Shown here piece after piece: positions 1 through 8,113 of a stretch of DNA of 46,508 nucleotides. The notes below the pieces were generated by a model, which worked only from the letters and a program-made list of their open reading frames with translations, did not search any database and had not been told where the DNA came from. The position numbers were made by a program, and so were the translations under genes. Origin of the DNA: Caldicoprobacter algeriensis (GTDB lineage: Bacteria > Bacillota > Clostridia > Caldicoprobacterales > Caldicoprobacteraceae); NCBI RefSeq assembly GCF_023838525.1, contig NZ_JAHUQD010000021.1, positions 1 to 46,508 on the forward strand. Direction: 5' to 3'. Positions within the stretch are counted from its first letter, which is position 1. Each line of letters opens with the position of its first letter.

Positions 1-79
1 CTCCAGAATTGACCTGGCCTTCCAACCACTGTTCAGTTTTCAAGGACCATTTCCCTCCGCCGCCCCCTCCAGAGCGGCG
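1..79 (-). other. rRNA operon leader, reaching the probable 5' edge of 16S rRNA
   Basis: Read on the minus strand, positions 48-30 give GGTCCTTGAAAACTGAACA, which resembles the conserved leader and spacer motif (TTGAAAACTGAACA) found before rRNA genes in Firmicutes. The last bases before the window edge read TTCTGGAG, which would join naturally to the 16S start AGTTTGATCCTGGC. The 16S gene itself lies outside the window, so its presence is inferred from these two motifs and the strong promoter just upstream. Confidence 0.7.
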
Positions 80-85
80 AATTAT

Positions 86-114
86 ATACTATCAAATCAA
101 CTTTACTTTGTCAA
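86..114 (-). promoter_or_regulatory. Sigma-A promoter of the leftward rRNA operon
   Basis: On the minus strand a perfect -35 TTGACA (109-114) is followed by exactly 17 bases and TAGTAT (86-91). A second, better -10 match TATAAT at 81-86 would give a 22-base spacer. Transcription would start near position 79 and run leftwards into the rRNA leader. A near-consensus promoter without an intervening ORF fits an rRNA operon. Confidence 0.7.
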
Positions 115-298
115 TACCCTTTTTTTGAAATTTGAAGCCTGTTAATGCTGAAAAACATGCACTTTCAAGATTCTATTATAGTTTAGCATACATCATCCAT
201 GCTTGTCAATATATCAAAACCGTCTTTATATTTGGATCTTACATTTTTAACCTGATAGAGATAATAGAGAAACCGGTAAATCCGCAGAAAAGTCAGAA

Positions 299-826
299 TC
301 AATAGCCTATTTCCAATGTATGAATATATTTAATATAACGTATGTTATCATCAACCAATCCTATCGCAATGCCTAAACTATCTTTATGACCTAATATTGG
401 CTTTTCGTTGTCATAAAAACGCAATCTAGGAACCTCATTCGAAAGCATCAAAAAATGAATTCTCATTAACATACCTGTACCTGCTATGGGCTGAACATTT
501 CCAATAAGCGAAACGGCAAATTCGGCCATCCCATTATGTTGGTCAATCCGCTTTATGATTTCCATCCAAGGTTCATCACAATCTTTAAATAAACTTCCTG
601 TTTCCAGCTCTTTTATTGTTAACATATCTGGGTCATAACAGAGGTCTACCGCAGCTGCATAAAGGCTTACTATTTCTTCTACCCATATCTCTAACCTGTC
701 TTCATATAAAGTTGCACGTATAACCGGTAGGTTTGGTCTTTTTGGCAAGGGCGTATATAGCAAAAAAATCATAACAAAGAGCACGATACATGTCATTTTA
801 AGTACAGCCTTCCTGCTCACAACCAT
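299..826 (-). CDS. Membrane-anchored or secreted protein with one cohesin-like domain
   Basis: A 175-residue protein. Residues about 10-25 form one hydrophobic segment (signal peptide or anchor). The rest looks like a single cohesin-type beta-sandwich: the stretch around AAVDLCYDPDMLTIKELETG has the typical pattern of a strand, a YDP turn and a LxIKxxExG strand. It lies 28 bases behind the larger cohesin/dockerin gene and is probably its operon partner. The first ATG has a poor ribosome site; a GTG two codons later (820) sits better behind GAAGG. Cohesins bind dockerins in cellulosomes and in other cell-surface assemblies. The domain call rests on pattern only and this copy is divergent and short; the partner is unknown. 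Confidence 0.55.
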   Translation of the reverse strand: MVVSRKAVLKMTCIVLFVMIFLLYTPLPKRPNLPVIRATLYEDRLEIWVEEIVSLYAAAVDLCYDPDMLTIKELETGSLFKDCDEPWMEIIKRIDQHNGMAEFAVSLIGNVQPIAGTGMLMRIHFLMLSNEVPRLRFYDNEKPILGHKDSLGIAIGLVDDNIRYIKYIHTLEIGY

Positions 827-854
827 CCTTCAATAACCCCTTGTTGCAAATTTC

Positions 855-2516
855 CTAATTCACAATATTGCTCTTTTTTCCATAATTCCTAGCTACAATA
901 GAAACATCTATGATGTCAATCCATTTATCTCCATTGTAATCCATAACAGCATCCCATCCGTCTTTTTCGGAATTAAGCGAAAATTTCTTACAAATAGCCG
1001 CAATATCTAAAATATCGATTTGATCATTTGAATCTAAATCCCCTGCTATCATGCTTAACCTTTCAATCGTATCGCTTTGTACATCTACTGAATAATCCAT
1101 ATCAAGATATCCGGGTTTCAAAAGCCTTATAGTATAAATACCCGGCTTTAAATCATTCAGTTCAAAACTTCCATCATATAGATTAACAGCAATGCCAATC
1201 AACTCATTATCCACAAGAAATGCCTGTAAACCGTCAAAAGCTTTAAATCCAGCCAACTGAATATATCCACGCAAAGTATAGCTTTGTAGTATATGTACTT
1301 CTTCATTTGAAAAATCTACCACGATATCTTTCTCAGTGCCTTCTGCTATTCCATAAGCCTTCAAAGGCGCAGCTACATAATTGACAAATTCCAAATTGAT
1401 ACTGGTCACTGCTTTCGGCATAAAACTAAATTCGCAGATGGTCCATTCATCGTAATATGTAACATAATTAAACGTTTTTGATACCATTAGCGTGCCGCCA
1501 AATACCGTTCCAGAAGAACCGGTTCTCGTTTGCACCTCACCAGTAAAATATTCATTTAACCTGGATAAAGCTTGATATCCAAAATAACTTTCATCGTATC
1601 TTACATAAAATGTGAGCCTTGTGAGTTTTTCCACCGGGCCCGCTTTAAGCCTAACAATGCACGCATTGCCTTTATAAATCGGACTCTCAGCTTCCAACCA
1701 CAGTTTAAGAGCCCCACGAAACTCACTGTTTAAATAACCATCGATTTTATTCCCTATTACATCTTCTATATTGGACACAGTAACTTGATATGTCCTGTTT
1801 CCTACCTGGGAATCTGTTATAAGTATTACCGCTGTGCCGCTGGGATCGAGTTGTACATCCTTTACTGCAAGATATGGAGATATGGAATAGTTATTCAAAT
1901 CCTGTGCTGATTGTGGATCTACAGCCTCATCAAATATTATTTTAACTGTGTTATTGCTCAGCACCTCTATGCTCTTTATGCCAGGGGGAGTATTGTCATT
2001 TACAACCTCGACATCGCTCAGCTGATATGTAACGGTTTGAATTGCGCTATCCACACCCATACAGGCCCTTTCGCCAAAATCCGCTGTGTTGGCAGATATC
2101 CTCAAGTCCTTAGTCTCCTTACCCTTAACCTTAAAAACTATCGTGCCTACTTTGCCGCTCCCTGAAAAGAATCGCTCCTCTCCCAAACATGTAAAGGCTA
2201 TGCCAAAAGTGCCACTTTGACCATCACCCAAGTTTGAAATTACATAATAGTCAACTGATTCTTGCCATCCAAAAAAAGCAGGCCAAAAATCAACTACTTC
2301 CAATTCATTGGAGTCATACCTTAAATGGATTTGAAGGCCATACAAGTCGTATACATTCTCCAAATAAACGTCCACTTCAAATTGTTGCCCATATCTTACC
2401 CGTTCTGTAGATGGGATCAGCTTTACCGAACCATCCGCGTTTACATTGATATCAAACAGCGGCAAAAGCATTTGATAAAAGATGAGCAATACAAGCAGCA
2501 ATCCTGCCTTTTTCAA
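855..2516 (-). CDS. Secreted multidomain protein: two cohesin-like domains, Ig-like domain and C-terminal dockerin
   Basis: The longest frame opens at 2534, but that TTG lacks a ribosome site; the TTG at 2514-2516 follows AGGGGG with good spacing. In longest-frame numbering, a signal peptide (about 7-33) precedes a cohesin-like domain (about 37-180, with LQIHLRYDSNELEV). Then come a bacterial Ig-like domain opening with DNTPPGI (about 182-275), a second cohesin-like domain (about 280-415), a carboxypeptidase-regulatory-like fold (about 425-495) and a type I dockerin (about 498-555). The dockerin shows both calcium loops, DLDSNDQIDILD and DYNGDKWIDIID. One chain with both binding modules could self-assemble or bridge partners at the cell surface. 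No catalytic domain is present. It is transcribed ahead of the small cohesin gene. Confidence 0.75.
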   Translation of the reverse strand: MKKAGLLLVLLIFYQMLLPLFDINVNADGSVKLIPSTERVRYGQQFEVDVYLENVYDLYGLQIHLRYDSNELEVVDFWPAFFGWQESVDYYVISNLGDGQSGTFGIAFTCLGEERFFSGSGKVGTIVFKVKGKETKDLRISANTADFGERACMGVDSAIQTVTYQLSDVEVVNDNTPPGIKSIEVLSNNTVKIIFDEAVDPQSAQDLNNYSISPYLAVKDVQLDPSGTAVILITDSQVGNRTYQVTVSNIEDVIGNKIDGYLNSEFRGALKLWLEAESPIYKGNACIVRLKAGPVEKLTRLTFYVRYDESYFGYQALSRLNEYFTGEVQTRTGSSGTVFGGTLMVSKTFNYVTYYDEWTICEFSFMPKAVTSINLEFVNYVAAPLKAYGIAEGTEKDIVVDFSNEEVHILQSYTLRGYIQLAGFKAFDGLQAFLVDNELIGIAVNLYDGSFELNDLKPGIYTIRLLKPGYLDMDYSVDVQSDTIERLSMIAGDLDSNDQIDILDIAAICKKFSLNSEKDGWDAVMDYNGDKWIDIIDVSIVARNYGKKSNIVN

Positions 2517-2534
2517 TGCTCTTACCCCCTGCAA

Positions 2535-2820
2535 TTTGATTTTTCACAAATAGCGGTTAAGCTACAGCTTTCATTGATACAACGATTTGGTATATCCTTC
2601 AGATTAAATTGCGACAAACTTGCCAAAAGATTGCACGTTGTTGTTTAAAGTTGAAAAAATAAGAAATGGATTTTGGATTAAATTGTCGTTTTTTATAAAT
2701 ATACCACATACTTTGAATTTTGTCCAGTTATTTACATAAAATTTAAAAATATACAAATTTTCGACACAATTCGATGTCGTTTTGTTTTTAATAACTAAAG
2801 TCAAATCTGCTTTAAAAATC
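2535..2820. other. AT-rich intergenic spacer
   Basis: This stretch lies between the end of gltX and the cohesin/dockerin gene. It is very AT-rich and must hold the promoter of the cohesin operon, but I could not identify a convincing -35/-10 pair. A small inverted repeat (CGACA...TGTCG, 2763-2780) is visible. A 72-residue open frame here has no convincing coding character. Confidence 0.5.
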
Positions 2821-2851
2821 AAAAGCAGGTGCCATTAGACACCCGCTTTTT
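2821..2851 (-). terminator. gltX terminator hairpin
   Basis: On the minus strand AAAAGCGGGTG and CACCTGCTTTT form a stem around a short loop, followed by T-rich sequence. The hairpin overlaps the last codons and the stop of gltX (2835-2837). Confidence 0.6.
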
Positions 2852-4295
2852 CCAATTTTTCAATTCCTATCTTTATTCTCCTCAACGACTCCTCTTTGCC
2901 TAGCAAGTCCAGCAGCTCTATGGCTCCACCCGGCGTGTACTGCTTTCCCGATATGGCGGTACGTATAGGCCACAGCACCTGGCCATTCTTGACGCCCAGC
3001 TGCTGTATGAGCTCCATAAGTACCCTGTGGATCTCCTCTTCATTCCAGTTGTCCAGCTTCTCTAGCACTTCATAGCTCTTCTTGAGGTGCTCCAAAGAGT
3101 TTTGCAGATTAGTCTTCATTTTCTTGTGTACAAACATCTCCACATCGTAATCTGGGAGCTCATCTATAAAATCCACATTTTCTATTATGTCGCTCAAAAT
3201 CTCTATACGGGTCTGCAACAGGCGGCTCAACTTCATCAAATCTATATCCTGCCTCTTTATGGCCTTCTTGTAGTAAGGCAAGGCCAACTCATAAAACTCT
3301 TCCAGGCTCTTCTTTCTTATATACTCGCCATTCATCCAGCGCAGCTTGTTTACGTCAAAAATGGCCGGGGACTTGTTGAGCCCCTCTATGGAAAAATGCT
3401 CTTTAAGCTCTTCTAGGGTGAAAAACTCCCTGTCTGTGCCAGGGCTCCATCCCAGCAATGCAATGTAGTTTATTATAGCCTCAACGAGATACCCCTTGTT
3501 GTAGAAATCTTCAAAAGAGGCATCGCCTTCACGCTTGCTGAGCTTTTTGCCCGCTTCCTTCATCACAGGGGGCAGGTGAATGTAAGTTGGAATCTCCCAT
3601 CCAAACGTCTGATAAAGCAGATTGTACTTGGGGGTAGAAGAAAGGTATTCGCTTCCCCTTACCACATGGGTTATTCTCATCAAGCTGTCATCGATTACAT
3701 TGGCAAAGTTATAAGTGGGCATGCCATCTGATTTTATGAGCACGCCTTCGTCCAAAGTTGAATTCTCCACCGTTATGGTACCAAACACCTCGTCATGAAA
3801 TGAGGTGGTGCCTGTGGATGGTATCCTCTGCCTTATAACGTATTTCTCGCCCTTTCGAATCCTCTGCTCAACTTCTTCTCTGCTCAGGTTCTTGCAGTGA
3901 CCATCATATTTAAATGGAATCCCTCTCTTCTGGCACTCCTCCCGCAGAGCTTCCAGCCTCTCCTTGGAGCAGAAGCAATAATATGCTCCGCCCATCTCGA
4001 CCAGTTTCTTTGCGTATTGCTGGTAAATCTCCTTACGCTGACTTTGTATATAAGGCCCGTAAGGTCCCCCAATATCAGGCCCTTCATCGTAGTCAAGCCC
4101 CACAATCTTCAGCGTCTTGTATATTACGTCTATAGCCCCTTCTACAAACCTCTCTTGATCCGTATCTTCAATGCGCAATATAAACTTCCCACCCTGGCTC
4201 TTGGCAATCAGATAGGCATAGAGCGCTGTTCTCAAGTTACCAATATGCATATAACCTGTAGGGCTTGGCGCAAATCGCGTCCTGACTTCACTCAT
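2835..4295 (-). CDS. gltX: Glutamyl-tRNA synthetase
   Basis: GltX attaches glutamate to tRNA-Glu using ATP; in many Firmicutes it also misacylates tRNA-Gln for the amidotransferase route. It is a class I synthetase with the APSPTG and HIGN nucleotide-binding motif at the start, KLSKREG as the KMSKS loop, and a probable zinc site CFC plus YDGHC. The frame extends upstream to a TTG at 4319, but the ATG at 4293-4295 begins directly with the conserved [14 protein letters not shown] and gives about 486 residues, the family's usual length. Neither start has a strong ribosome site. The gene stands alone, divergent from argS, behind its own promoter and a roughly 160-base leader. Confidence 0.97.
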   Translation of the reverse strand: MSEVRTRFAPSPTGYMHIGNLRTALYAYLIAKSQGGKFILRIEDTDQERFVEGAIDVIYKTLKIVGLDYDEGPDIGGPYGPYIQSQRKEIYQQYAKKLVEMGGAYYCFCSKERLEALREECQKRGIPFKYDGHCKNLSREEVEQRIRKGEKYVIRQRIPSTGTTSFHDEVFGTITVENSTLDEGVLIKSDGMPTYNFANVIDDSLMRITHVVRGSEYLSSTPKYNLLYQTFGWEIPTYIHLPPVMKEAGKKLSKREGDASFEDFYNKGYLVEAIINYIALLGWSPGTDREFFTLEELKEHFSIEGLNKSPAIFDVNKLRWMNGEYIRKKSLEEFYELALPYYKKAIKRQDIDLMKLSRLLQTRIEILSDIIENVDFIDELPDYDVEMFVHKKMKTNLQNSLEHLKKSYEVLEKLDNWNEEEIHRVLMELIQQLGVKNGQVLWPIRTAISGKQYTPGGAIELLDLLGKEESLRRIKIGIEKLEKAGV

Positions 4296-4460
4296 CGGCC
4301 TTATGGCGTTAAATCCCAAAATGCTTTAAAATGGGAAAACGCCTTTTCCTCCTTTCGTTTTTAAAATCCCTCTTATCCCGACAACCTTTTATAACTTACA
4401 AAGCCTTCCACCCTTGTCGCAGGGAGAAAGGCCACCTTTTACCAGTCTATGCCCAAGTGT

Positions 4461-4490
4461 AGTATAATACTATTATAGAAAATCTGTCAA
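4461..4490 (-). promoter_or_regulatory. Promoter of gltX
   Basis: On the minus strand TTGACA (4485-4490), an 18-base spacer and TATACT (4461-4466). Transcription would begin near 4454, leaving a leader of about 160 bases before the gltX ATG. The leader holds a possible two-step hairpin (GCCTT.CCCT...AGGG.AAGGC) and a strong AAAGGAGG (4348-4355) with no start codon at usable distance. Confidence 0.6.
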
Positions 4491-4529
4491 GCCGATTATT
4501 CCTCTAGGCCAAGAAATTGCCGATGGTTA

Positions 4530-4559
4530 TTGTTATTTGACGTAGCTGTGTGGTATTAT
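4530..4559 (+). promoter_or_regulatory. Possible promoter of argS
   Basis: TTGTTA (4530-4535), 18 bases, TATTAT (4554-4559). TTGACG at 4537-4542 is a better -35 but has no well-spaced -10. The match is moderate; the position about 35 bases before the argS ribosome site is reasonable. Confidence 0.3.
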
Positions 4560-4598
4560 AGACTATAAAGAAAAAATTAAGGAAGAGGAGTAGTGGCC

Positions 4599-6296
4599 AT
4601 GTTCGACGTCAAGGACATTATTGCACAGGCAATACATAAACAGCTTCCCAAACTGAGCCGTGACCAAATTTACGATATGCTAGAATATCCTCCTAACCCT
4701 GAGATGGGCGATATAGCCCTTCCGTGTTTTAAACTGAGCAAAACGCTCAGAAAGCCTCCGGTACAAATTGCTCAAGAACTGGCATCAAACATTTCAAATA
4801 TGGAATTTATCGACAAGGTAGAACCCGTATCCGGATATCTCAATTTCTTTTTCAACAAGTCCCTGTTTGTAGAGCAGACTTTAAAGCATATATTAGAAGA
4901 ACAGGAAAGATATGGTTCCCAACCCATTGGAGAGGGCAAGACCATAGTCATAGATTATTCGGCTCCAAACATAGCCAAGCCTTTCCATGTGGGGCACCTT
5001 CGCTCCACAGTCATCGGCAATTCCCTGCGCAAAATTTTTGAGTTTATGGGATATAGGTGCATCGGCGTAAACCACCTGGGTGACTGGGGAACCCAGTTTG
5101 GCAAGCTTATAGTAGCGTACAAGCTGTGGGGCAACAAAGAGGAAGTAGAAGCCCATGGCATAAAAGAGCTTATGCGCCTGTACGTAAAATTCCATGAAGA
5201 AGCCGAAAAGGATCCAAAGCTGGAAGATGAGGCAAGAAGCTGGTTTGCCCGAATGGAGAAAGGAGACAACGAGGCTTTGGAGCTGTGGCAGTGGTTTAAA
5301 GATATAAGCCTCAAAGAGTTTCAAAAGGTATATGACCTTCTTGACGTCCATTTCGATTCATATGCCGGCGAAAGCTTTTATAACGATAAAATGGATGCCG
5401 TAATTGAAGAGCTCAGACAAAAGAATTTGCTCAAGGAAAGCGAAGGTGCCATGATCGTAGATCTAGAAGAATACGGGATGCCCCCCTGTATGATACTAAA
5501 AAAAGATGGCAGCAGCCTGTATGCCACTCGCGATATAGCCGCCGCCATATACCGCAAAAAGGAGTATGATTTCCACAAATGCATATACGTAACGGGTGCA
5601 GCACAAAGCCTTCACTTCCAGCAGTGGTTCAAAGTCATAGAACTCATGGGATACGAGTGGGCAAAGGACCTCATACACGTTCCCTTTGGGCTTGTAAGCC
5701 TAGGCGGAGAAAAGCTGTCCACCCGCAAAGGAAAAGTAGTGTTACTTGAAGATATACTATCCGAGGCCATCAAGAAAACCCTTGAAATAATCGAGAGCAA
5801 GAATCCCGACCTGGAGAATAAGGAAGAAGTAGCCCGTTACATGGGAGTAGGCGCCGTCATATTCAGTGACCTGTACAGCAATCGAATCAAAGATGTGTCC
5901 TTCTCCTGGGATGAGGTGCTAAACTTTGATGGAGAGACAGGCCCGTATGTACAATACACCCACGCAAGATGTTGCAGCGTCATCAGAAAGGCCTATGAGC
6001 AGGACAGCAGCTTCAATCCCGGCCTGCTTCAGACCAAGGAAGAGTATCAGCTGTGTAAAACGCTGTACCAGTTCCCCGAAAAAGTTATGATGGCTTTAAC
6101 TCAGCTTGAACCCTCTATCATAACTCGCTATCTTGTAGACCTGGCCCAGAACTTCAATCGTTTCTACCATGAACACCCCATCCTGGCAGACGACCAACAG
6201 CTGAGAGCTGCACGATTGGCGCTGGTGAAGGCCACGCGGATTACTTTGGCCAATGGGCTTAAACTGATAGGGCTCAAACCGCTCGAAAGGGTGTAG
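4599..6296 (+). CDS. argS: Arginyl-tRNA synthetase
   Basis: ArgS charges tRNA-Arg with arginine. The N-terminal Add-1-type domain (about 1-110) is followed by the class I catalytic core with APNIAKPFHVGHLRS (HVGH form of HIGH), a KLSTRKGK signature near residue 375 in place of canonical KMSK, and a C-terminal DALR anticodon-binding domain (about 440-565). About 565 residues, normal for the family. A GTG at 4593 is in frame, but GAGGAG at 4585-4590 is only two bases from it, whereas the ATG at 4599 has eight. It is followed by the MurG-type gene after 11 bases, a likely operon. The pair runs against the replication fork. Confidence 0.96.
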   Translation: MFDVKDIIAQAIHKQLPKLSRDQIYDMLEYPPNPEMGDIALPCFKLSKTLRKPPVQIAQELASNISNMEFIDKVEPVSGYLNFFFNKSLFVEQTLKHILEEQERYGSQPIGEGKTIVIDYSAPNIAKPFHVGHLRSTVIGNSLRKIFEFMGYRCIGVNHLGDWGTQFGKLIVAYKLWGNKEEVEAHGIKELMRLYVKFHEEAEKDPKLEDEARSWFARMEKGDNEALELWQWFKDISLKEFQKVYDLLDVHFDSYAGESFYNDKMDAVIEELRQKNLLKESEGAMIVDLEEYGMPPCMILKKDGSSLYATRDIAAAIYRKKEYDFHKCIYVTGAAQSLHFQQWFKVIELMGYEWAKDLIHVPFGLVSLGGEKLSTRKGKVVLLEDILSEAIKKTLEIIESKNPDLENKEEVARYMGVGAVIFSDLYSNRIKDVSFSWDEVLNFDGETGPYVQYTHARCCSVIRKAYEQDSSFNPGLLQTKEEYQLCKTLYQFPEKVMMALTQLEPSIITRYLVDLAQNFNRFYHEHPILADDQQLRAARLALVKATRITLANGLKLIGLKPLERV

Positions 6297-6307
6297 GAGG
6301 TAACATC

Positions 6308-7372
6308 ATGAAAAGAATAGTACTGACTGGCGGGGGCACGGCAGGGCACGTGACCCCCAATATAGCGCTCATCCCAGAGCTTAAGCGTGATGGATGGGAA
6401 ATCCATTATATAGGCACAAAAAGTGGCATCGAATACAATCTCATATCAAAGCAAAGCGGGGTCATATATCACGCCGTACAGTCAGGCAAGTTAAGGCGAT
6501 ATCTGGATGTCAAAAACTTCACCGACCCGTTTAAAGTCGCGTACGGTATAGGTCAATCCGTACACATAATCCAAAAGATAAAACCCGATGTCATCTTTTC
6601 AAAGGGAGGGTTTGTATCCGTCCCGGTTGTGATTGGCGGGTGGGCAAACCGCATCCCGGTCATAGTACACGAATCCGATATCACCCCTGGCCTGGCAAAC
6701 AGGATAGCTTCGTTGTTTGCACAGGTTATATGTACCACATTTCCCGAAACTGTCTCTCAATTTAAAGGAAACAAGGCCATATACACCGGCACTCCTATAC
6801 GTAAAGAATTGTTTCAAGGCAACGCTAAAACCGGTAAAAAGCTCTGTGGCTTTACACAAGAAAAGCCAGTAATAATGGTAATGGGTGGAAGTTCAGGAGC
6901 AGTAGCCATAAATAACTGCCTGCGCAAAATAGTCAAAAAGCTGCTCACCAGATTTCAAATAGTACATATATGTGGCAGAGGAAATATAGATCCCAATTAT
7001 GCAGATGTTCCTGGCTATGTCCAATTTGAATACCTGGATAAAGAACTGCCTCACATCATGGCTTTGGCGGATATAGTGGTATCCCGGGCTGGATCCAATT
7101 CCATCCATGAATTTCTGGCCCTTAAAAAGCCCTGCCTTTTAATTCCCTTACCCCTTAAAGCCAGCCGTGGGGATCAAATCTTAAACGCCAAATCCTTTGA
7201 AAAGAAAGGCTACAGCAAGGTCCTCCTGCAGGAAGACATGACCGAAGACTCGCTGTATCTCTCAATCCTGGACCTTTACAACAAGCGACACCAATACATA
7301 AATGCCATGTCTTCAGAGGACCATACCTCCGGCACAAGAAACGTCATGGAGATAATTAATAGATACGCATAA
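6308..7372 (+). CDS. murG: MurG-type GlcNAc transferase (lipid II synthesis)
   Basis: MurG adds N-acetylglucosamine to lipid I at the inner face of the membrane, giving lipid II for peptidoglycan. The protein has the N-terminal glycine loop GGGTAGHVTPN (8-18), a second GGSSGAVAIN loop near the middle, and the UDP-GlcNAc-binding region SRAGSNSIHEF with the donor-site segment GDQILNA. At 354 residues it is normal length, in the two-Rossmann GT-B fold. It sits with argS, not in a division/cell-wall cluster, so it may be the only MurG or a second paralogue like those known in some Clostridia and Bacilli; that cannot be decided here. A strong terminator follows. Confidence 0.88.
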   Translation: MKRIVLTGGGTAGHVTPNIALIPELKRDGWEIHYIGTKSGIEYNLISKQSGVIYHAVQSGKLRRYLDVKNFTDPFKVAYGIGQSVHIIQKIKPDVIFSKGGFVSVPVVIGGWANRIPVIVHESDITPGLANRIASLFAQVICTTFPETVSQFKGNKAIYTGTPIRKELFQGNAKTGKKLCGFTQEKPVIMVMGGSSGAVAINNCLRKIVKKLLTRFQIVHICGRGNIDPNYADVPGYVQFEYLDKELPHIMALADIVVSRAGSNSIHEFLALKKPCLLIPLPLKASRGDQILNAKSFEKKGYSKVLLQEDMTEDSLYLSILDLYNKRHQYINAMSSEDHTSGTRNVMEIINRYA

Positions 7373-7394
7373 TCCGTACAGAAAGTATCACAAT

Positions 7395-7430
7395 AAAAAG
7401 AGCTCCTCATTAAAAAAAGGAGCTCTTTTT
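7395..7430 (+). terminator. Terminator of argS-murG
   Basis: AAAAAGAGCTCCT and AGGAGCTCTTTTT form a long perfect stem around a short A-rich loop and end in a T run, a typical intrinsic terminator. The A-tract and T-tract symmetry lets it act in both directions. Confidence 0.85.
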
Positions 7431-7516
7431 AGTTTAATTCAAATTTTCAGACATTTTTTGATTTATTAAAACTCGATTTTAGGAGAAACTATTCAAAGAA
7501 AGGAGGATAAGCAAGG

Positions 7517-7729
7517 ATGGAACTTACAAACAAAGAGAGGATATTGCTAGAAGATCAGCTTCGAGTCGAATACATATGCATGAACAAATACAGGGCATAT
7601 GCTGCACAGGCAGTGGACCCGGAGATCAAATATCTTTTTGACCTGGTAGCCAAACAGGAAGAACAGCACGCAAACACCATCAAAATGCTGCTTCAGCAGG
7701 GCGGTTTCAACCCGCCAAAACAGCAATAA
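7517..7729 (+). CDS. Small ferritin-like spore coat protein (CotF type)
   Basis: A 70-residue helical protein. The first helix (LTNKERILLEDQLRVEYICM) and the later KQEEQHANTIKMLL resemble the first helices of CotF/ferritin-like coat proteins, with an E-x-x-H pattern. AAAGGAGG upstream gives a good ribosome site. It is followed after 22 bases by a longer relative, and the two likely form one sporulation operon. CotF-family proteins are deposited in the spore coat. Assignment is by pattern and by its neighbour; a recognisable sporulation promoter was not found. Confidence 0.65.
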   Translation: MELTNKERILLEDQLRVEYICMNKYRAYAAQAVDPEIKYLFDLVAKQEEQHANTIKMLLQQGGFNPPKQQ

Positions 7730-7751
7730 AACATACAGGGGAGGGAAGGCC

Positions 7752-8066
7752 ATGCCTCAAAATCAACTGACCGAAAGAGAAATGCTTTACGATTCCATTA
7801 TGACAGAAAAATACGTTTCAGAAGCGTACAACAACACCATCATGGAATCGGCCAACCAAAATATAATTCAGGCCTTACAGCACATTCAGCAGGAAGAACA
7901 AAACCATGCACAGCTTTTTTTTGAAGCCATGCACCATCGCGGCTGGTACACCGTAGAAGCCGCCCATCCCAGCCAGGCCGCCAAGCAAGAGGTGGACCAG
8001 CAGATCTCAAACCAAATGCAAAACAGACGCCAGGAACTTGAACAAAAAGTACAACATGAAGGCTGA
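7752..8066 (+). CDS. CotF-type spore coat protein
   Basis: A 104-residue helical protein with the Coat F domain pattern: LTEREMLYDSIMTEKYVSEAYN in the first helix, then IIQALQHIQQEEQNHAQLFFEAM, where E-x-x-H is the ferritin-like signature. The charged C-terminal tail (NRRQELEQKV) may form a coiled coil. The ribosome site GGGGAGGG lies just upstream. Paired with a 70-residue relative, it is evidence that the organism forms endospores. The family is structural; no enzyme activity is implied. Confidence 0.75.
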   Translation: MPQNQLTEREMLYDSIMTEKYVSEAYNNTIMESANQNIIQALQHIQQEEQNHAQLFFEAMHHRGWYTVEAAHPSQAAKQEVDQQISNQMQNRRQELEQKVQHEG

Positions 8067-8069
8067 TAA

Positions 8070-8107
8070 CAGTAAAAGGGGTATTTAAATCGATACCCCT
8101 TTTACTG
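8070..8107. terminator. Bidirectional terminator between coat genes and ilvE
   Basis: CAGTAAAAGGGGTAT (8070-8084) and ATACCCCTTTTACTG (8093-8107) form a perfect 15-bp stem with an 8-base loop. The two convergent transcription units end on either side, so it can serve both. Confidence 0.8.
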
Positions 8108-8113
8108 ATCCCG

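Noticed and set aside
2604-2822. A 72-codon frame on the minus strand between gltX and the cohesin gene
   Set aside because: AT-driven sequence, no ribosome site and no recognisable pattern.
4381-4440. T-box riboswitch upstream of gltX
   Set aside because: Only AGGGTGG is present; the ACCGCG part and the specifier stem are not seen, and the leader is short for this class.
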